From positions 1,145,176 to 1,209,175 of the forward strand of contig CM035310.1 in NCBI GenBank assembly GCA_002900995.3: a DNA stretch of 64,000 nt, in the 5' to 3' direction. This stretch comes from Ganoderma boninense (lineage: Eukaryota > Basidiomycota > Agaricomycetes > Polyporales > Polyporaceae). The position numbers and the translations under genes are program-made. A model generated the notes under the pieces. It saw nothing but the letters and a program-made list of their open reading frames with translations. It was not told the origin of the DNA and did not search any database. Below, piece by piece: positions 24,469 to 36,049 of this stretch (within the stretch, counting starts at the first letter, position 1; every line of letters starts with the position of its first letter).

Positions 24469-25736
24469 GAATGGAGAGAGAGAGGTAGGTGTCCCAGTCG
24501 AGTCCGCGCCCTCGTGCCGCGCTGTCCAGTGTCCAGTGTTAGTGTTGCGGTCGTGCGCCGGGGCCGGGGATTCGGTTCGGGCGGTTCGCTGCCCGCTGCC
24601 ACTAGTGCTGGAGCTCGGGGTCTTGCAGCCAAGCGTCGGCTCGCGACAAGCAAAAGTGCCGGCGTGTAGACTAAGTAGCAGTGAGGCGGGAGAGGAGGGG
24701 GGGGAGGCGAAAAGGGGGGAGCTTGGCTGCTTAAGTATGCAGGGGTGGGGATTGGTGGCGTCTCGAGGCGGTATCGATGCCACCAGGCGGGGCCGAGGAG
24801 GGGAAGAGGGAGAGTCGAAGAGGAGCCAAGAACGAGGAAGCGGGCACTGGGAATGCGGGGCGGGGTCGGGGAACGAGAGCCTGGGACCCGCGCGAGTGGA
24901 GGGCGCGGAGGAACTTGGAGACGCTCCCGTCTGGCACTCGCATCCGCCTTCTGGGGCGACGTCGCAGCGCGGGAGGTGCTCGAGGTTATGGTATTGGGAC
25001 TGGATGGCCCTTTGGCGGCAGGTCTGCACTCACAGTTCGGCCGGCACAACGGATAAGCCCCATGCACTTCACGCGCCCAGCGAGGACGTCTTCCACTCCC
25101 GCGGGTCCCTTACGCAGAATCCGGGGCGCTGGACAGTGGGACAAGGTCAGGAATCGCGCAGAAACGGCGCTGCGTGTCAGACGGTGGAGGCCCAACATCT
25201 TGGATTCGGGCGTGCGCGTCGGTCGAGACGTGGTGATCGTGAAGCAGCACGTTCGAACCTAAAGTGCACGCTAGCACCCATCACATGCGCAGACATACGG
25301 CATGCAACAATGGGGTGGCATGGATAGCGCATGTGGGCAACTATCTAGGGGTATTATAGCTATCGAAACACCATCGGGGAGCTACACTAGATAGCACAAC
25401 GGAGAGCGGACAACCAAACACAACACTACGTGACAAAGCTAGACGAGCAAGCCGGCGTGAAAGAACAGACCATGCGACCAACGGAGCATAATCGGGTGAA
25501 CCGGTCCGGTTCTGACCTAAAGAACAACACATAACAAGCCGAGATACAAACGAGTGGACGGGCGAACGAGTGTGGCCACACTAGAGGCTGCGAGGGACCC
25601 ATAGTTCATGATGTCAACGTCCGTGCCCACTGGGGACATGGCGAGGATGGGAGGGAGGATGAGGATGCTGCACAAGGATTGAAGGAGGACTTGCAAGTAC
25701 TGAGCTGCGGCCAACGCTTCCCACGGGCGGCCCCGT
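24469..25736. other. Intergenic, GC-rich, no gene supported
   Basis: Open frames on both strands here are low-complexity Pro/Ser/Arg translations without domains or splice support. The interval probably holds the promoter and 5' UTR of the gene at 23626-24468 and the 3' UTR of the GPI-protein gene. A few G-rich purine tracts occur near 24690-24850. Confidence 0.3.
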
Positions 25737-26839
25737 TCACAGGAGAAGACCTGAGAGGGAGGCGACCGCGCAGGCGGTGATAACGCCGACGATGCCACCA
25801 GCGGAGACCAAGCTAAGGGCACCGTTGGACCCGGACGCGCCCTGCGTCGAGCTAGCAGAGCTAGAGCTGCCCGCACTAGAGCCTGACGGCGAAGTGGCGC
25901 TACCGCTCGCGGCAGAGCTGGACAGAGTGGCGGTCGGGGCGGCTTGGGCTGTTACAGCCAATACGTTTCGTGAGATTCAGTAGACACCAAGAGAAATTGT
26001 GGCGGCTTACAGCCAGGGGGCTTCACTGTGAAAGCGCTGCTGTTTGCGAAGATCTGAGTGGGGTTCGTAGTGTTGACAAACTCCACGACATAACCATCGC
26101 CAGGGCGGAGAGTGACGTTCGTACTGGTGTAGAGAACATAATCAGCACCCTGGACTTTTGAACATGCTTCACAGCGTATCATGCGACAGGCAACAGATCG
26201 TCGGCGCACGGACGGCGACAATTTTGCCGCAGTTGAAGTTTGACAGTTGCTCCGAGCAACGTCTGCCGAAGTGCGGCAGACTCGTTCGGACTCTCCACCT
26301 TGCAAAATCGGACGACGAACGACTGGGGTTCCCTTACACACCCCCAGGCCGATTGAAGGCGTGGAAGACGCACGATGACTAGAAGGGCTGACTTACACAG
26401 TGACAGTCTAAGCAGAGCAGCCAGTCAGTAAGCCGGTTGCGCCAATCAACCGAGACAAACCATACCATCTGGGAGATGTTGACGAAGCTCGCAATGGAGA
26501 AGGCGCCATTAAGCGTCTGGTTGTTGGTGTTCACAACGTTAATGTTGATGGGGCTGGGGTCGCCCGCGTTGAACTGCCAAGTGATGGTGTTCGTCTGGTT
26601 TTGAACCCTTCCAAATACATTTTTTCAGTCCATCTATACCGCATATAGAGCGCATATAACGATGCACTCACCAGAAGTTAGTCTCGCTGGGGCCGACGAT
26701 GTTAATCGCGTCTGTCGACAGGGAAGTTCGAAGTTCAACCATCCGCGTCGCGGCGCTTCCCAGCCCCCCCAAAAATACCGAACTTACTGGCGACGACGAC
26801 GGGAAGAGCAAGGGCGGCAAGCTTCTTGAAGGAGACCAT
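25737..26839 (-). CDS. Kre9/Knh1-like secreted GPI-anchored protein (197 aa)
   Basis: Six exons close in phase: 26788-26839, 26672-26711, 26466-26607, 26399-26407 (9 nt), 26011-26149, 25737-25948; 197 aa. The N-terminus MVSFKKLAALALPVVVA is a signal peptide. The middle (AINIVGPSETNFW, NTITWQFNAGDPSPINI, TLRPGDGYVVEFVNTTNP, IFANSSAFTVKPPG) matches the Ig-like N-terminal domain of the yeast cell-wall synthesis protein family Kre9/Knh1 as found in basidiomycetes. The tail is Ser/Ala-rich and ends in a hydrophobic stretch (IVGVITACAVASLSGLLL) after small residues, as expected for a GPI signal. Likely a plasma-membrane or cell-wall protein. The 249-nt intron before exon 5 is unusually long. Confidence 0.82.
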
Positions 26840-28569
26840 GGTAATCGTTGGTAAGGAGTGGTGCGCCTGGAGAGGCTTGTGGCAGCGGGCGGAGAAGGGC
26901 GGTGGGGGGACGGGCGAGATGGCAGCGAAAGGCAGGAGACCTCGAGGAGAGCGAGAGGACGGGGGCGCGAGCTTTTTACATTCGTTCTCATCGCTGCTCG
27001 GCTTCGGTTCCCACGGACCCATACCAGGCCATCCATCAAATTCTCGTCTACTTCACGCGCAAATCGGCAAAGCCCTTGTGACGATACGGCTGCGTCGCCA
27101 CCACCGCTGCCAATGACGTCGTCGCAACCACGCCCATCATGTCGCGGTGCTCCCCACGAAGTCTCTCCGGTGCTGGTCACGCTGCCTTCACTCTCCTCAG
27201 CTCCGTCTCCGACTCTCCGCTCTGTGGAGGGTGGAGGACTTGCTCAGGCACTGGGAAACGCCGAGAGTGTTGTGACGTATAAAGACGTCCACGGGATTAA
27301 GTAAACCTGTCCAGAATTCGAGAAGCATGGTAATAAGTAGTCGGGACCTGTTCTGGCCGGAACAACGCGCCCGTTTTACTCACGCATTGACCCTCTTTGA
27401 CATCTCACAGTTCTCCCAGTCAACTCGAATCATGGACGGTGCTCAGGCGAGCCTTGGCCTCCCCAGAGTGCAACCGCAGTGGATGCGCGCATGCGGGACG
27501 TGGACTCCAACATCGCCGTCGACATGTGGCTGGCACTCGCCGCAACGGTTCCGGGCTCGGAGTCGGAACAGTCACCGCGGCGCATCTCCGGTGGGCACCC
27601 GGGGTGCAATTGGAGGCCAACGACCATGCAAGGTGTGTTCACTGCCTTCACATAAAATTTAGAGTGCCGATCCTTCGTGCCACGATAGCATGCCAGCGGC
27701 GCAGGGTACGTTTCATGCTCATCCTGGCTGAACTTCGAATTTGAAGGCACGCTCTGGGGCTGATGCGCAACGCACGGTGAACGGACCGCCCGGAAGCGGT
27801 GTACGACAAGAGGTCCTTTTCTCCTCCTTTCCACCCCGATACAGGCACCTACTCGCACCATGGTTCCTGCTGGCCGCGCCGGTGCGGAGGCGGAGGGGTC
27901 CACCGTGCCTCCTCCCATTCTCCCCCGCATCGGGTATCAAACATCGCGGGGATACTACGGGCCACCTGTACCGCTTTCACCTCGACACGCGGGCCCAAGC
28001 ATTCGTGGTACGCACTACCGAAGCCCCACTCTCACGTCGATTCCTCGATTTCGCACAGACATTATCCATTATGTACGTGATTGCTTAGTAGCCATGGTCC
28101 TGGGGATGGTAAGACGTCGGGGCCCAGCGAGGCTCACGCGACTCACCTTCGACTGACTTATCTCGGAAGCTCTCTCGGTTCAACCAAGAGCGTCTCGAGC
28201 CCAAGCCGTCAGGATAAGCTAAGCCCCGACCCGAACTGTGTCAAGCTTACGTTTGAAAACTTCTCATTGGCAACGCCGTGAGTCTCCATGCATAGCTAAA
28301 GCCGTACATCACGTAGGAAAAAAGGGGTGCTCGACGGCGGAATAAATCATGACATGGACGCGAAAAGACAACACGTCCCCGTTCTGACATTGCACTCGGT
28401 GGGCAGCGGACGAGACACGCGCGAGTTCGTTCCCATTCAAACCGGTGCTCGTGCTATTGCAGTACTTATTCCTGACCCTCCTTCACTAGTCTTCTGGAGT
28501 GCTTGGGTGATTTATTCGACGACGGGACTGTTGCAAAACGATTTCGTCACTCCCTCTTCTACCGATTCA
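26840..28569. other. Intergenic between GPI-protein gene and tRNA
   Basis: About 1.7 kb without a supported gene. It contains the promoter of the gene starting at 26839. Frames in it are short and without motifs. A TTTT run on the reverse strand near 28535 could end Pol III transcription of the tRNA. Confidence 0.35.
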
Positions 28570-28652
28570 TGGACACGTCCGGGATCGAACCGGACCCCTC
28601 TCGCAAACACAACATGCTAAGCGAGCGTGATAACCAACTACACCACGTGCCC
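28570..28652 (-). tRNA. tRNA-Ala (anticodon AGC) with 9-nt intron
   Basis: The reverse strand folds as a cloverleaf: acceptor GGGCACG paired with CGTGTCC including the G3:U70 pair that identifies tRNA-Ala, A-box-like GTGTAGTTGG, anticodon stem CTCGC/GCGAG, loop TTAGCA...T, and B-box GGTTCGATCC. The anticodon is AGC (read as IGC). A 9-nt intron TGTTGTGTT sits after position 37, the canonical place. Discriminator base A. Confidence 0.96.
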
Positions 28653-28733
28653 TTGCGATTGAAGTGGCCCTTGACATTAGACTCGAACCAGTCGAACGGA
28701 ACACGTCAAGCGGAGTGTGAAAGGGAGAGTGTT

Positions 28734-29968
28734 CCGTACCGACTGGTACAACTGGGCGCCCTTTTGGCAGGGTGCCCCGATTTGGTACCCCGTGAGAGAA
28801 CGTACTTAGCAAAATCGCGACGTGCCCACTGAGAGAATCCAAAGTGATGGTCGAGTGTTCCACATTGTTGGAAAAATCGTCGGAGGTCGAGCTAGAGCGG
28901 CAAAGACGAGTGTATTCCGGTTGTCCTGTACGGTCGTCGTAGTACAGAGGCAAACGGATGATCTACAAAACGGTACAATCCCGCATCGTATCGTACTTCG
29001 GGAAGTCCCGGCGAGCAAGCGCTCGCTTGCCCAAAATCCGTGTTCCAACACACATGAACTTCTCAGTAAATACTGTGTAAGACAACAACGACCGTATGTA
29101 TTCATCTACACCATTCTTATTGTACGCCGTGAGCCAAGGGACAGATCGTTTTGCTGTTCGACGATTCGAGGCTTGGAGAGAACCTTCAGACGCCGGTTCA
29201 GCGCTTCCAGTGCCATGCCCGGCGTTTACGCAGCTCTTCTCCACTCCACGACGGCGGTGGGTGTCGGTACGTCGCTCCGCTACGTTCTGTCCATGGAGTA
29301 TGGTATTAAACGACGCAGTTCAATATAGATAACAGGTTATAAGCCGATTACTTTCGGTTTGCTTCCACAATCCTAATCAATGGCCTGTTCTTTGAGAGCG
29401 GACATCAGTTGTGACCGGAGTGATGGTGCGTAACGTATGTTCACCTTTGTATGGTATGAATACTGATGCGTTGGAATCTTTGTGTAGCTATAACTGTCTT
29501 TTATCCACTCTGGCCATTCTGACCAGCGGGCTGCTTGCCGAGGGCCCACACTTCCCTGCACATGAGCCCACTTTCGTGCTGAACAGCGGATCTATACCCA
29601 ATGGGCCTCCAAAAAGCCCAATTTCGGACCTTTGACGTGGGATGTACTGGTCTTGGTGAGTTTTACGGTTGTGCTCGACGTTACCGACATTCAATCGCAC
29701 ATTTTGGGTGCATTTCAGGTGATATGCACCCAAAATGTCGATTGTTGACCCGGTTATTGATCCTACAGGCTTATTTTGAAGTCGACCCACTTCCTGTATG
29801 TATCATGCAATATATTTTTGAATCTACTCTGCGGATACGAGGGAGAATGAGCCGTCATCGTCGATTCTCCGTGAGGGCGAAGTGCGATTTTTCTAAGTCC
29901 ATTCTCTCACGGGGTACCAAATCGGGGTTCCCTGCCAAAAGGCCGCCCAGTTGTACCAGCCGTTCCGG
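28734..29968. mobile_element. 1.24-kb element with ~90-bp terminal inverted repeats
   Basis: 28734-28822 and 29880-29968 are inverted repeats of about 85-90% identity; both contain CTGGTACAACTGGGCG at the outer side, then CCCCGATTTGGTACCCCG and GTGAGAGAA. No transposase frame exists inside. A non-autonomous DNA transposon is the simplest reading. No clear target-site duplication was found. Interior bases 28900-29060 are also present, inverted, at 45690-45830 in the right arm, where the terminal repeats are missing. Confidence 0.55.
29699..29738. repeat. Perfect 15-bp hairpin inside the 1.24-kb element
   Basis: ACATTTTGGGTGCAT at 29699-29713 is followed after 10 bases by its exact reverse complement at 29724-29738. 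With a one-base bulge the stem extends to about 20 bp. It may be a terminator-like or structural hairpin, or a relic of an insertion; the sequence does not decide. Confidence 0.6.
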
Positions 29969-30274
29969 TGGTGAGATAGAATCGCCATCACCGGATCTCG
30001 GCTGGGTTCGAGCCTACCTTGACATATAAGTTTTTTGTATTGCCCAGAAAGGCAAGGTCGCGCACAAGGCCTCTCGCTGCTCGCGTCAGCCGGCGGACTG
30101 CAATTTGAACCCTCCCAAACTTGAAGATGGTGTCAGACTTCATCCAGTTTTCTATGTAGGCGATCGTCTTTAAGGACAAATATCTCATATTCCAGTGTTC
30201 TACATTAATCGTACAACTATTACACTCAGATAAATCAAGACCCAGGGAGTCGGACGAAACTCTACTACCAACGC

Positions 30275-32508
30275 CTAAACGACCTCCAAGTCCGACTCAG
30301 ACCCAGAAGACTCGACGTCCGACCAGTCGCTGTCGTTCCTGGCCGCCTTGAGTTCCTCCCTGTCGATGATCTCCAGCTCGTCAGAATCGTCACGGTCCCC
30401 GGCAGACGGCGACGCCCTCCGCTGCTCGTCCGCGAGCGGCGTCGACGACAGGAGGAACGCTTCCTCGCCCGCGGACGAGGTCGACGCCGGAGAGCCGGGC
30501 GGGGGCGTCGGCCGCACCGTGGTGTTACAGTGAGTTGGTTCAAGCTCGCCGGACGGTGCTGCTGTGCCGGTGGCGAAGAACTTTGCCGGATCGTCGGTTG
30601 CGGAGAGGGGAGCGGAGTCGACTTCGGCGTCGGCTGTGACGAAAGTCGCGTCCGTGGCGGCGGACTCGATGCGGGAGATGGCATCTGGTGCCACAAGGGC
30701 AGGTTGTGGTGGCGACTGGATGATGTTCGGGTCTCCGGCCATATCAGGAACACTCTGGGGCTCAGAGTAAGGTGCGAACCGGCCTGTGTCCTCGGACCGA
30801 GCACCTGGGGTCTGGGCGCCGACAATTTCTTGCCCCGCTACCTCATCATCACCGAAGTCGGAAGAGAGTCCAGCTAACTGTTCAATTGCAGGGGAGACGG
30901 CATGGGATGCAGAGATGCTGTTCGATGGGGCAGGCGCGTCAAACGCGCCGTCGAGGTCTTCCTCCTCGTCGACGGGCGAGGTGGGGTCACTGAAAATCGA
31001 CGGGTCAAAAGGGGAAGACGTGGTGACATCAGCGCCACTATCGGGAATTCCAATCGCGAGGGGCGAATGCTCGGGCCCGGTGTTGTCGACTGGGAATGAT
31101 GCAAGAGTCGCTTCGGAGTCTTCGCCAGCGGCGGCAGGGACGTATTCGACGACCTCGATTTGCAGCGCACTACCGACGACGGAGGGATCCTCGACGTCGG
31201 AGGTGGCCTCGAGCTCGGAGGTGGCCTCGGGTTCCTCAACTTCGGCTGGAACCTCGACCGGGGTCTCCTCAGCCACATCAGCGACCTCGACCTTGTCCAC
31301 GTTATCGGAGCTGTGGACGTTATACGGGGTCACCGTAGCCGATGCGTCCGACGCTTGCGAACTCATGCTCCCCCGTCTTGCCCTCTCCCGCTCTCTGCTC
31401 CGCTCCCTGCTCTCCTCGATCCGTCGCTCCATCGCCTCCAGCGCCCGCTCCACCTCCTTCACGACCTCCTTGCGCCTTCCGCGGATCTCCAGGTCGCCGT
31501 TGCTCTCAACCGAGTCGAGCTTCGTGAGCAGCTCGTTCAGCGCATGCTCGTACGCATGGATCGGCGTGTTGTTCGGGGTGTACGCTAGCGCAGAGTCCGT
31601 GTCCGAGTGCTCGCTGGGGGACGGGGAGCGCGAGCGCGAGTGGTCGACGAAGTCGAGCTGTGCGGGGAACTCGAACGCGCCCTCGAGCTTGTGCAGGGTG
31701 TCCTCAACGTCCTTGATCTGCGCGAGGGAGGGGACCGGGGACGCGCGCCTGAAGTTCGCACCCTCACCATCGTGCTCTTCGGCCGCGCTGGCGATGGGGA
31801 TAGCGATGGGAGAGGGGACAGTGGTATCGGTGTTGATCGTCTCCTCGACCTGCACAGGCACGGTAGAGGGAAAGCCAGAAGTGGAAGAGGGCGGGCTCGA
31901 GATGGGGACCTGGAACGAGACGTGCTTGTGGCCGGAGGGGCCGGCGACGGGCTGCGCGGGCTCGCGAGCGTCGAAGAGGTCGGAGTACAAGAGGACAAGA
32001 GATGCCTGCACGTTAGGGTCGGCCTCGGTGCGGATACGCGCTTCAAGCTCTTCCTTGAGAGTGGGGACCTCGGTGTTAACAGGATTGGGGACGGGGGTGA
32101 ACGTTGCGACTTCGGCGGGGACGTCCACCGCTTTGCCCTTACCCTTGTGGTCTGTGGGCATGGGTGGCTCAGAGGGAAGAGAAGGGGTAGGTGCAGATGC
32201 TGCAGTGTGAGTGACGGGGATGGAGGGCTGACACAAGGGACGAGTCAGTCTACCGCAGCAGCTCGGTGGATCTAGGTGAATGCATACCTGTTGCCCGTTG
32301 GTGACCGGCGATGCATCTGGGACAGATTGAGCAGAGGCAACGGCCAAACCCAGCTGACTGAGGAGCGCAAGAAAGACCTCCTCATCGCGGGCCCGTCGCG
32401 CCTGGGCGCGAGCGGCGTAAGCGGCACGGGCGTGTGCTTCGCGGGCAGCACGAACTTGTTCCTCACGAGCGGCCGCCTCAGCAAATACGCGCTGGCGTTG
32501 AGCTTCGC
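30275..32508 (-). CDS. BAG-domain protein (left copy, 5' end lost in gap)
   Basis: Exon 2 is 30275-32227 and the preceding exon runs from 32288 into the N gap at 32509; the 60-nt GTATGC...CAG intron is supported by a GT...CAG intron at the same place in the right copy. N-terminally there is an Ala/Arg/Glu coiled-coil (EEQVRAAREAHARAAYAARA). A BAG domain lies near 31600-31400 (LNELLTKLDSVESNGDLEIR then GRRKEVVKEVERALEAMERR), the fold that binds the ATPase domain of Hsp70/Hsc70 and promotes nucleotide exchange. Long acidic, Ser/Pro-rich disordered segments follow and the end is ARNDSDWSDVESSGSESDLE. Role: Hsp70 co-chaperone (family knowledge). The equivalent N-terminus (MLLFQTAPVQSFVRPTSF) is visible only in the right copy. 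Confidence 0.82.
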
Positions 32509-32608
32509 NNNNNNNNNNNNNNNNNNNNNNNNNNNNNNNNNNNNNNNNNNNNNNNNNNNNNNNNNNNNNNNNNNNNNNNNNNNNNNNNNNNNNNNNNNNN
32601 NNNNNNNN
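32509..32608. other. Assembly gap (100 N)
   Basis: One hundred N, the conventional gap of unknown size. It falls between the truncated BAG exon and an exon of the adjacent secreted-protein gene. Because the BAG N-terminus is repeated at 42.9 kb, the gap may be an unresolved repeat. Confidence 0.97.
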
Positions 32609-33155
32609 CAACCACGTCGGTTATTGCTAATAAACCAATTCGGGGAAACGCAAACCTTGAGAAGCTTCGTGTGGGACAGGGACATACTCCACTTCAAATT
32701 CGGAACGGTACCTGACCAAGCATTGAGTTAGAGGATGGTAAAGTAAGCGGAGTGAAAGAAGCATCTCGGCAAGAACACTTACCTTGATCGGTCGTGGGTG
32801 CAGCGACGTTGTCCGGGTTCTGAGCATCGATCTCGTGGTTGCTGTTCGAGAGGAAAGTATCGCCTGCTCCGTTACGGATGGGCTGTGGGTTCATGCCCCC
32901 GAAGTCTGCGACCTGTCCGATATCAGGAGGCGTGATATCGCGCCTCCTCATCGGCAGGTCGACCTCGTAGAACTCCGGGCGGAGGTGACGGGTCGGCGTC
33001 GTCGCCGCGGATCTCCTGCCGAGGTTCAGCGACCTGACGGCTGCTCCCTCTCGGGCGAGGAAGGCCTTGACCTGCTCATCATCAGAGGGCGAAGCCGAAA
33101 CGACGCTGCTAAGTGCGAGCGCGGCGAGGAGAAGTCGGGAGAGTCCAGTGAACAT
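32609..33155 (-). CDS. Small secreted protein, hypothetical (3' end in gap)
   Basis: Exon 1 is 32783-33155 and exon 2 starts at 32711 and runs into the gap; the 71-nt intron (GTAAGT...CAG) joins in phase. The N-terminus MFTGLSRLLLAALALSSVVSA is a classical signal peptide, followed by an Arg-rich, Pro-rich segment (NLGRRSAATTPTRHLRPEFY, DLPMRRRDITPPDIGQVADF). Dibasic sites (GRR, MRRR) could be processing sites. A TATAAA box lies at 33243-33248 on this strand, 88 bases before the ATG. I do not recognise the family. No stop codon is visible before the gap, so the length is unknown. Confidence 0.55.
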
Positions 33156-33248
33156 GATGATGTCGATCTGGAGATGTGGAGGAGGGGGGGGTAGGCAGGG
33201 GACTCAGAGGCCACGGGGAGATAGCTCGAACATGTCAGAGACTTTATA

Positions 33249-36049
33249 CCCGCAGCGGCTTCGTCTCATCCCCGGGACTAGTATACGGACCTCCATCGTG
33301 CCCGTCGATTCAGCGGAGATCCAGCACCGGTACGGGTACGCCTCGCGCGGTGCGATGGAGCGGCGACTGCCGCTCCAACACGACAGCCTGCCGGATCTGT
33401 CGACAATACCTGAATGACGCACTAGCGAAAATGAGGAAAAGACGCACAGGACAGCCTGAAGCCCGGATGAGGAGGGTGCCGGCATCGCAAAGCCCCTGTA
33501 CTGCTCACTTCACGATAATCTTTCAAACCGATGATTAACGACGATTTTTCCTCATTGGTTCTGACGCCTACGGACGTTGAGAGATAACGGCTTCAATGGA
33601 GAAGGCATTAAACCTACCATGCAGTCTCACAAGCCGTGGACACGGACTCGCAAAGTTTTGCAACATCAACGAATCCTGGACGTCGTGTTCGTTTGGTCGT
33701 GAGAAAGCGCTGGTGGGAGGTCATGCGGTACCGAAGACCGCGGGTTTGGATCGGAGAGGCGTGAGGTCGCAGCAAATCCTACGACGTTAGTGAGCATGCC
33801 GAGAGACAGCGATGTGAGTGCGAGATACCTTGCGAGCTTCCAGCAGGTGGCCGCATGATTCAGGTGTCAGATTTGGCGCTCGTGCAGCCCAATGGTAGAA
33901 GTTGTGTATGCAAAAAGGCACTGCTGGAAGCTTCAGATGTCAGCGCTCAAGGTTGTAATATGTTATGCATACTGTCAGGATGCGAAGATGTTCAGCGCTG
34001 GTTCGCGCTTCTTGCATGACTGCGGACCTGGCTGATGGCAAGGGTCGGAGTAGGGCGGAAGCGGGGGAACGCTTGCCAGGCGACGACCTTGAAGTTCAAT
34101 ATTCAAAATAGCCATGTATCGCGGTATCCTCGTGGTTTTGTCCTGTCAAGATGGTCAATGCTTTGCACGTCATCGTCCATAGAAGACTAACATACGTCAC
34201 AGGGGACTCGGACCTACTCGGATTCTTTAGTGAGACCGGATATGCGCGCCATGATTGCGCCTTTTGGTCGGTGCTATGTAAAACATCATGTTGTTCCGAT
34301 GCTCGTAGAGACCAGGGGTAAAATAAAAGGACGAAATGGTGCGTCAACTGAATTACCTTGGCTCTTTCGTCGGTTCAAAGAACCGGACATGTTGTCACAG
34401 CGGCCTGTTTGCCAAGCCATCTTAAGTCAAGGTTGCTTTCGCCACCACCTAGGATTGTATAAACAGAGACCGCCGAGGCCCCTCTAGCCTTCGCCAAAGC
34501 GATGAGTTGCGCAGACCGAAACTGGCCGATGAGACAACGGCTCGGAAGGTGATGAAGACTCCGTACGGCGGAAGAGGAAGCCGGGCACCGGATCGCTGAC
34601 TGCAGCCCTTGATGCCCTGGATACTGACTCGAAAGCGCTCCATCCTCCGAGGTGGGAATCGGACAATTTAGAGCAAGGACTTACTTAATGAACCATATTC
34701 GTATGATTCCGAGTCATTGTGAGGTAAGTAAATCTATGCCAAGAGGATTTGACGAGAGCAATGCCCTGGCATCACAAGTGGCTCGCGATCGTAATGCTAA
34801 ACGTCAGAAGATGCCATCTTCAACATGGGCGTAGGAAAATGCCTACAGTACCTTAAGACAACATGTAACTTTGGATGGAGTGGCATTCCGCTATATGGAA
34901 GGTATAGTAAACGAGAGTATTGATGGGGCATATGTTGCCAAATTTCGGTGTTGAGTCCACCATTTGCTGACCTATCCAAGGTACTGCTGAATGATACCGA
35001 GACAATGCCCCGAGTAGAAGACTCGAGCGCAATACCCAGGTCTAAGAAGGGCGTAAGCGATGACATGCAGCAAGTAGCACGGCTGTAATGCGGTTTCGAC
35101 TTGCCGGTGGATGACTCTTGGAACGACGCCAGCTGTCAGCGTCACCTGTCGTTCGCTTCCTGGCAGGGCGCGGGCTCATCCTGAGTTCCGTAGACAAAGG
35201 TGTTCCCCGTGTGATACCAATGCAGACAGCCACTTCAACAAGGTGCGCTCGAGGACAAGGTCACTGTTTCGAATGTTAAGAATGATGCTCAGCTGTCAAC
35301 CGCAACACCTTAGTCACCCGGTGGAGCGAGACAGGGTGCTTCCGCTCACAAACTCGGGCAAAATATCCTGGACGCGGTTGCCCCGGTGTCCGATGGACCG
35401 CACTGCGGGGACCGGTACAGGACACCCACAACGCAGTGTGTGGCAGTGAGACGCTGATGAACGTTCCCCTATGGCACTCATGCGCGGCCCCCATGATCAT
35501 TTGGGTCAACCAGCACGGTCCGAACAGGCATTGCCGTCCTACGCCGGGCTCAAATTCAGGATGCAAACAAACCAGACAATTGGTACACACCGTCGAGCAA
35601 TTCTTCCATCGAATCTGGAGAATGCGACTCTTCCCTGTAATCAACTATGCCAAGGTATGTTCAGGGTGATTTCTTGGTGCGAAGACAGTCCTCACCTGTC
35701 ACTTATTTACTCCAAGACCTCCAGGAGTCGACTACTGTCAGCCCGCTGAACTTCGAGACCTCAACGGTCGAATCCCCTCAGCTACATGTTGGGGCACAGC
35801 AGTTTCTCCGCAATAAGGGCATCGATACAAGAGTGTGATCTGAAGGACGAGATGGTTGTCGGAGAACATGTTGTCGCCGTCGGAAACGGCGCTGCAGGGT
35901 TCGTCCCAACTTGCCGGCCCTGAAGTGAGCATACACGTGATCTCGGATTCCGCAGATAACGATTTTTCGACTTGGAGATCGGAACTTTACACCTCTTCCT
36001 CGTCCTCATCCTCGTCCTCCTCGCTCAAATACCCCCGATTTCTCATAAA
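33249..36049. other. 2.8 kb without a supported gene
   Basis: No frame here has domain content or splice support. No class A/B, BAG or OYE remnant was found. A pyrimidine-rich tract (TCCTCGTCCTCATCCTCG, about 35995-36025) precedes the eEF1B-gamma ATG and is typical of strongly expressed fungal genes. This interval separates the left arm from the housekeeping core. Confidence 0.4.

Noticed and set aside
23723..25327. Several plus-strand Arg/Ser/Gly-rich frames
   Set aside because: Low-complexity translations, no motif, opposite to the Q-rich gene or intergenic. Not called.
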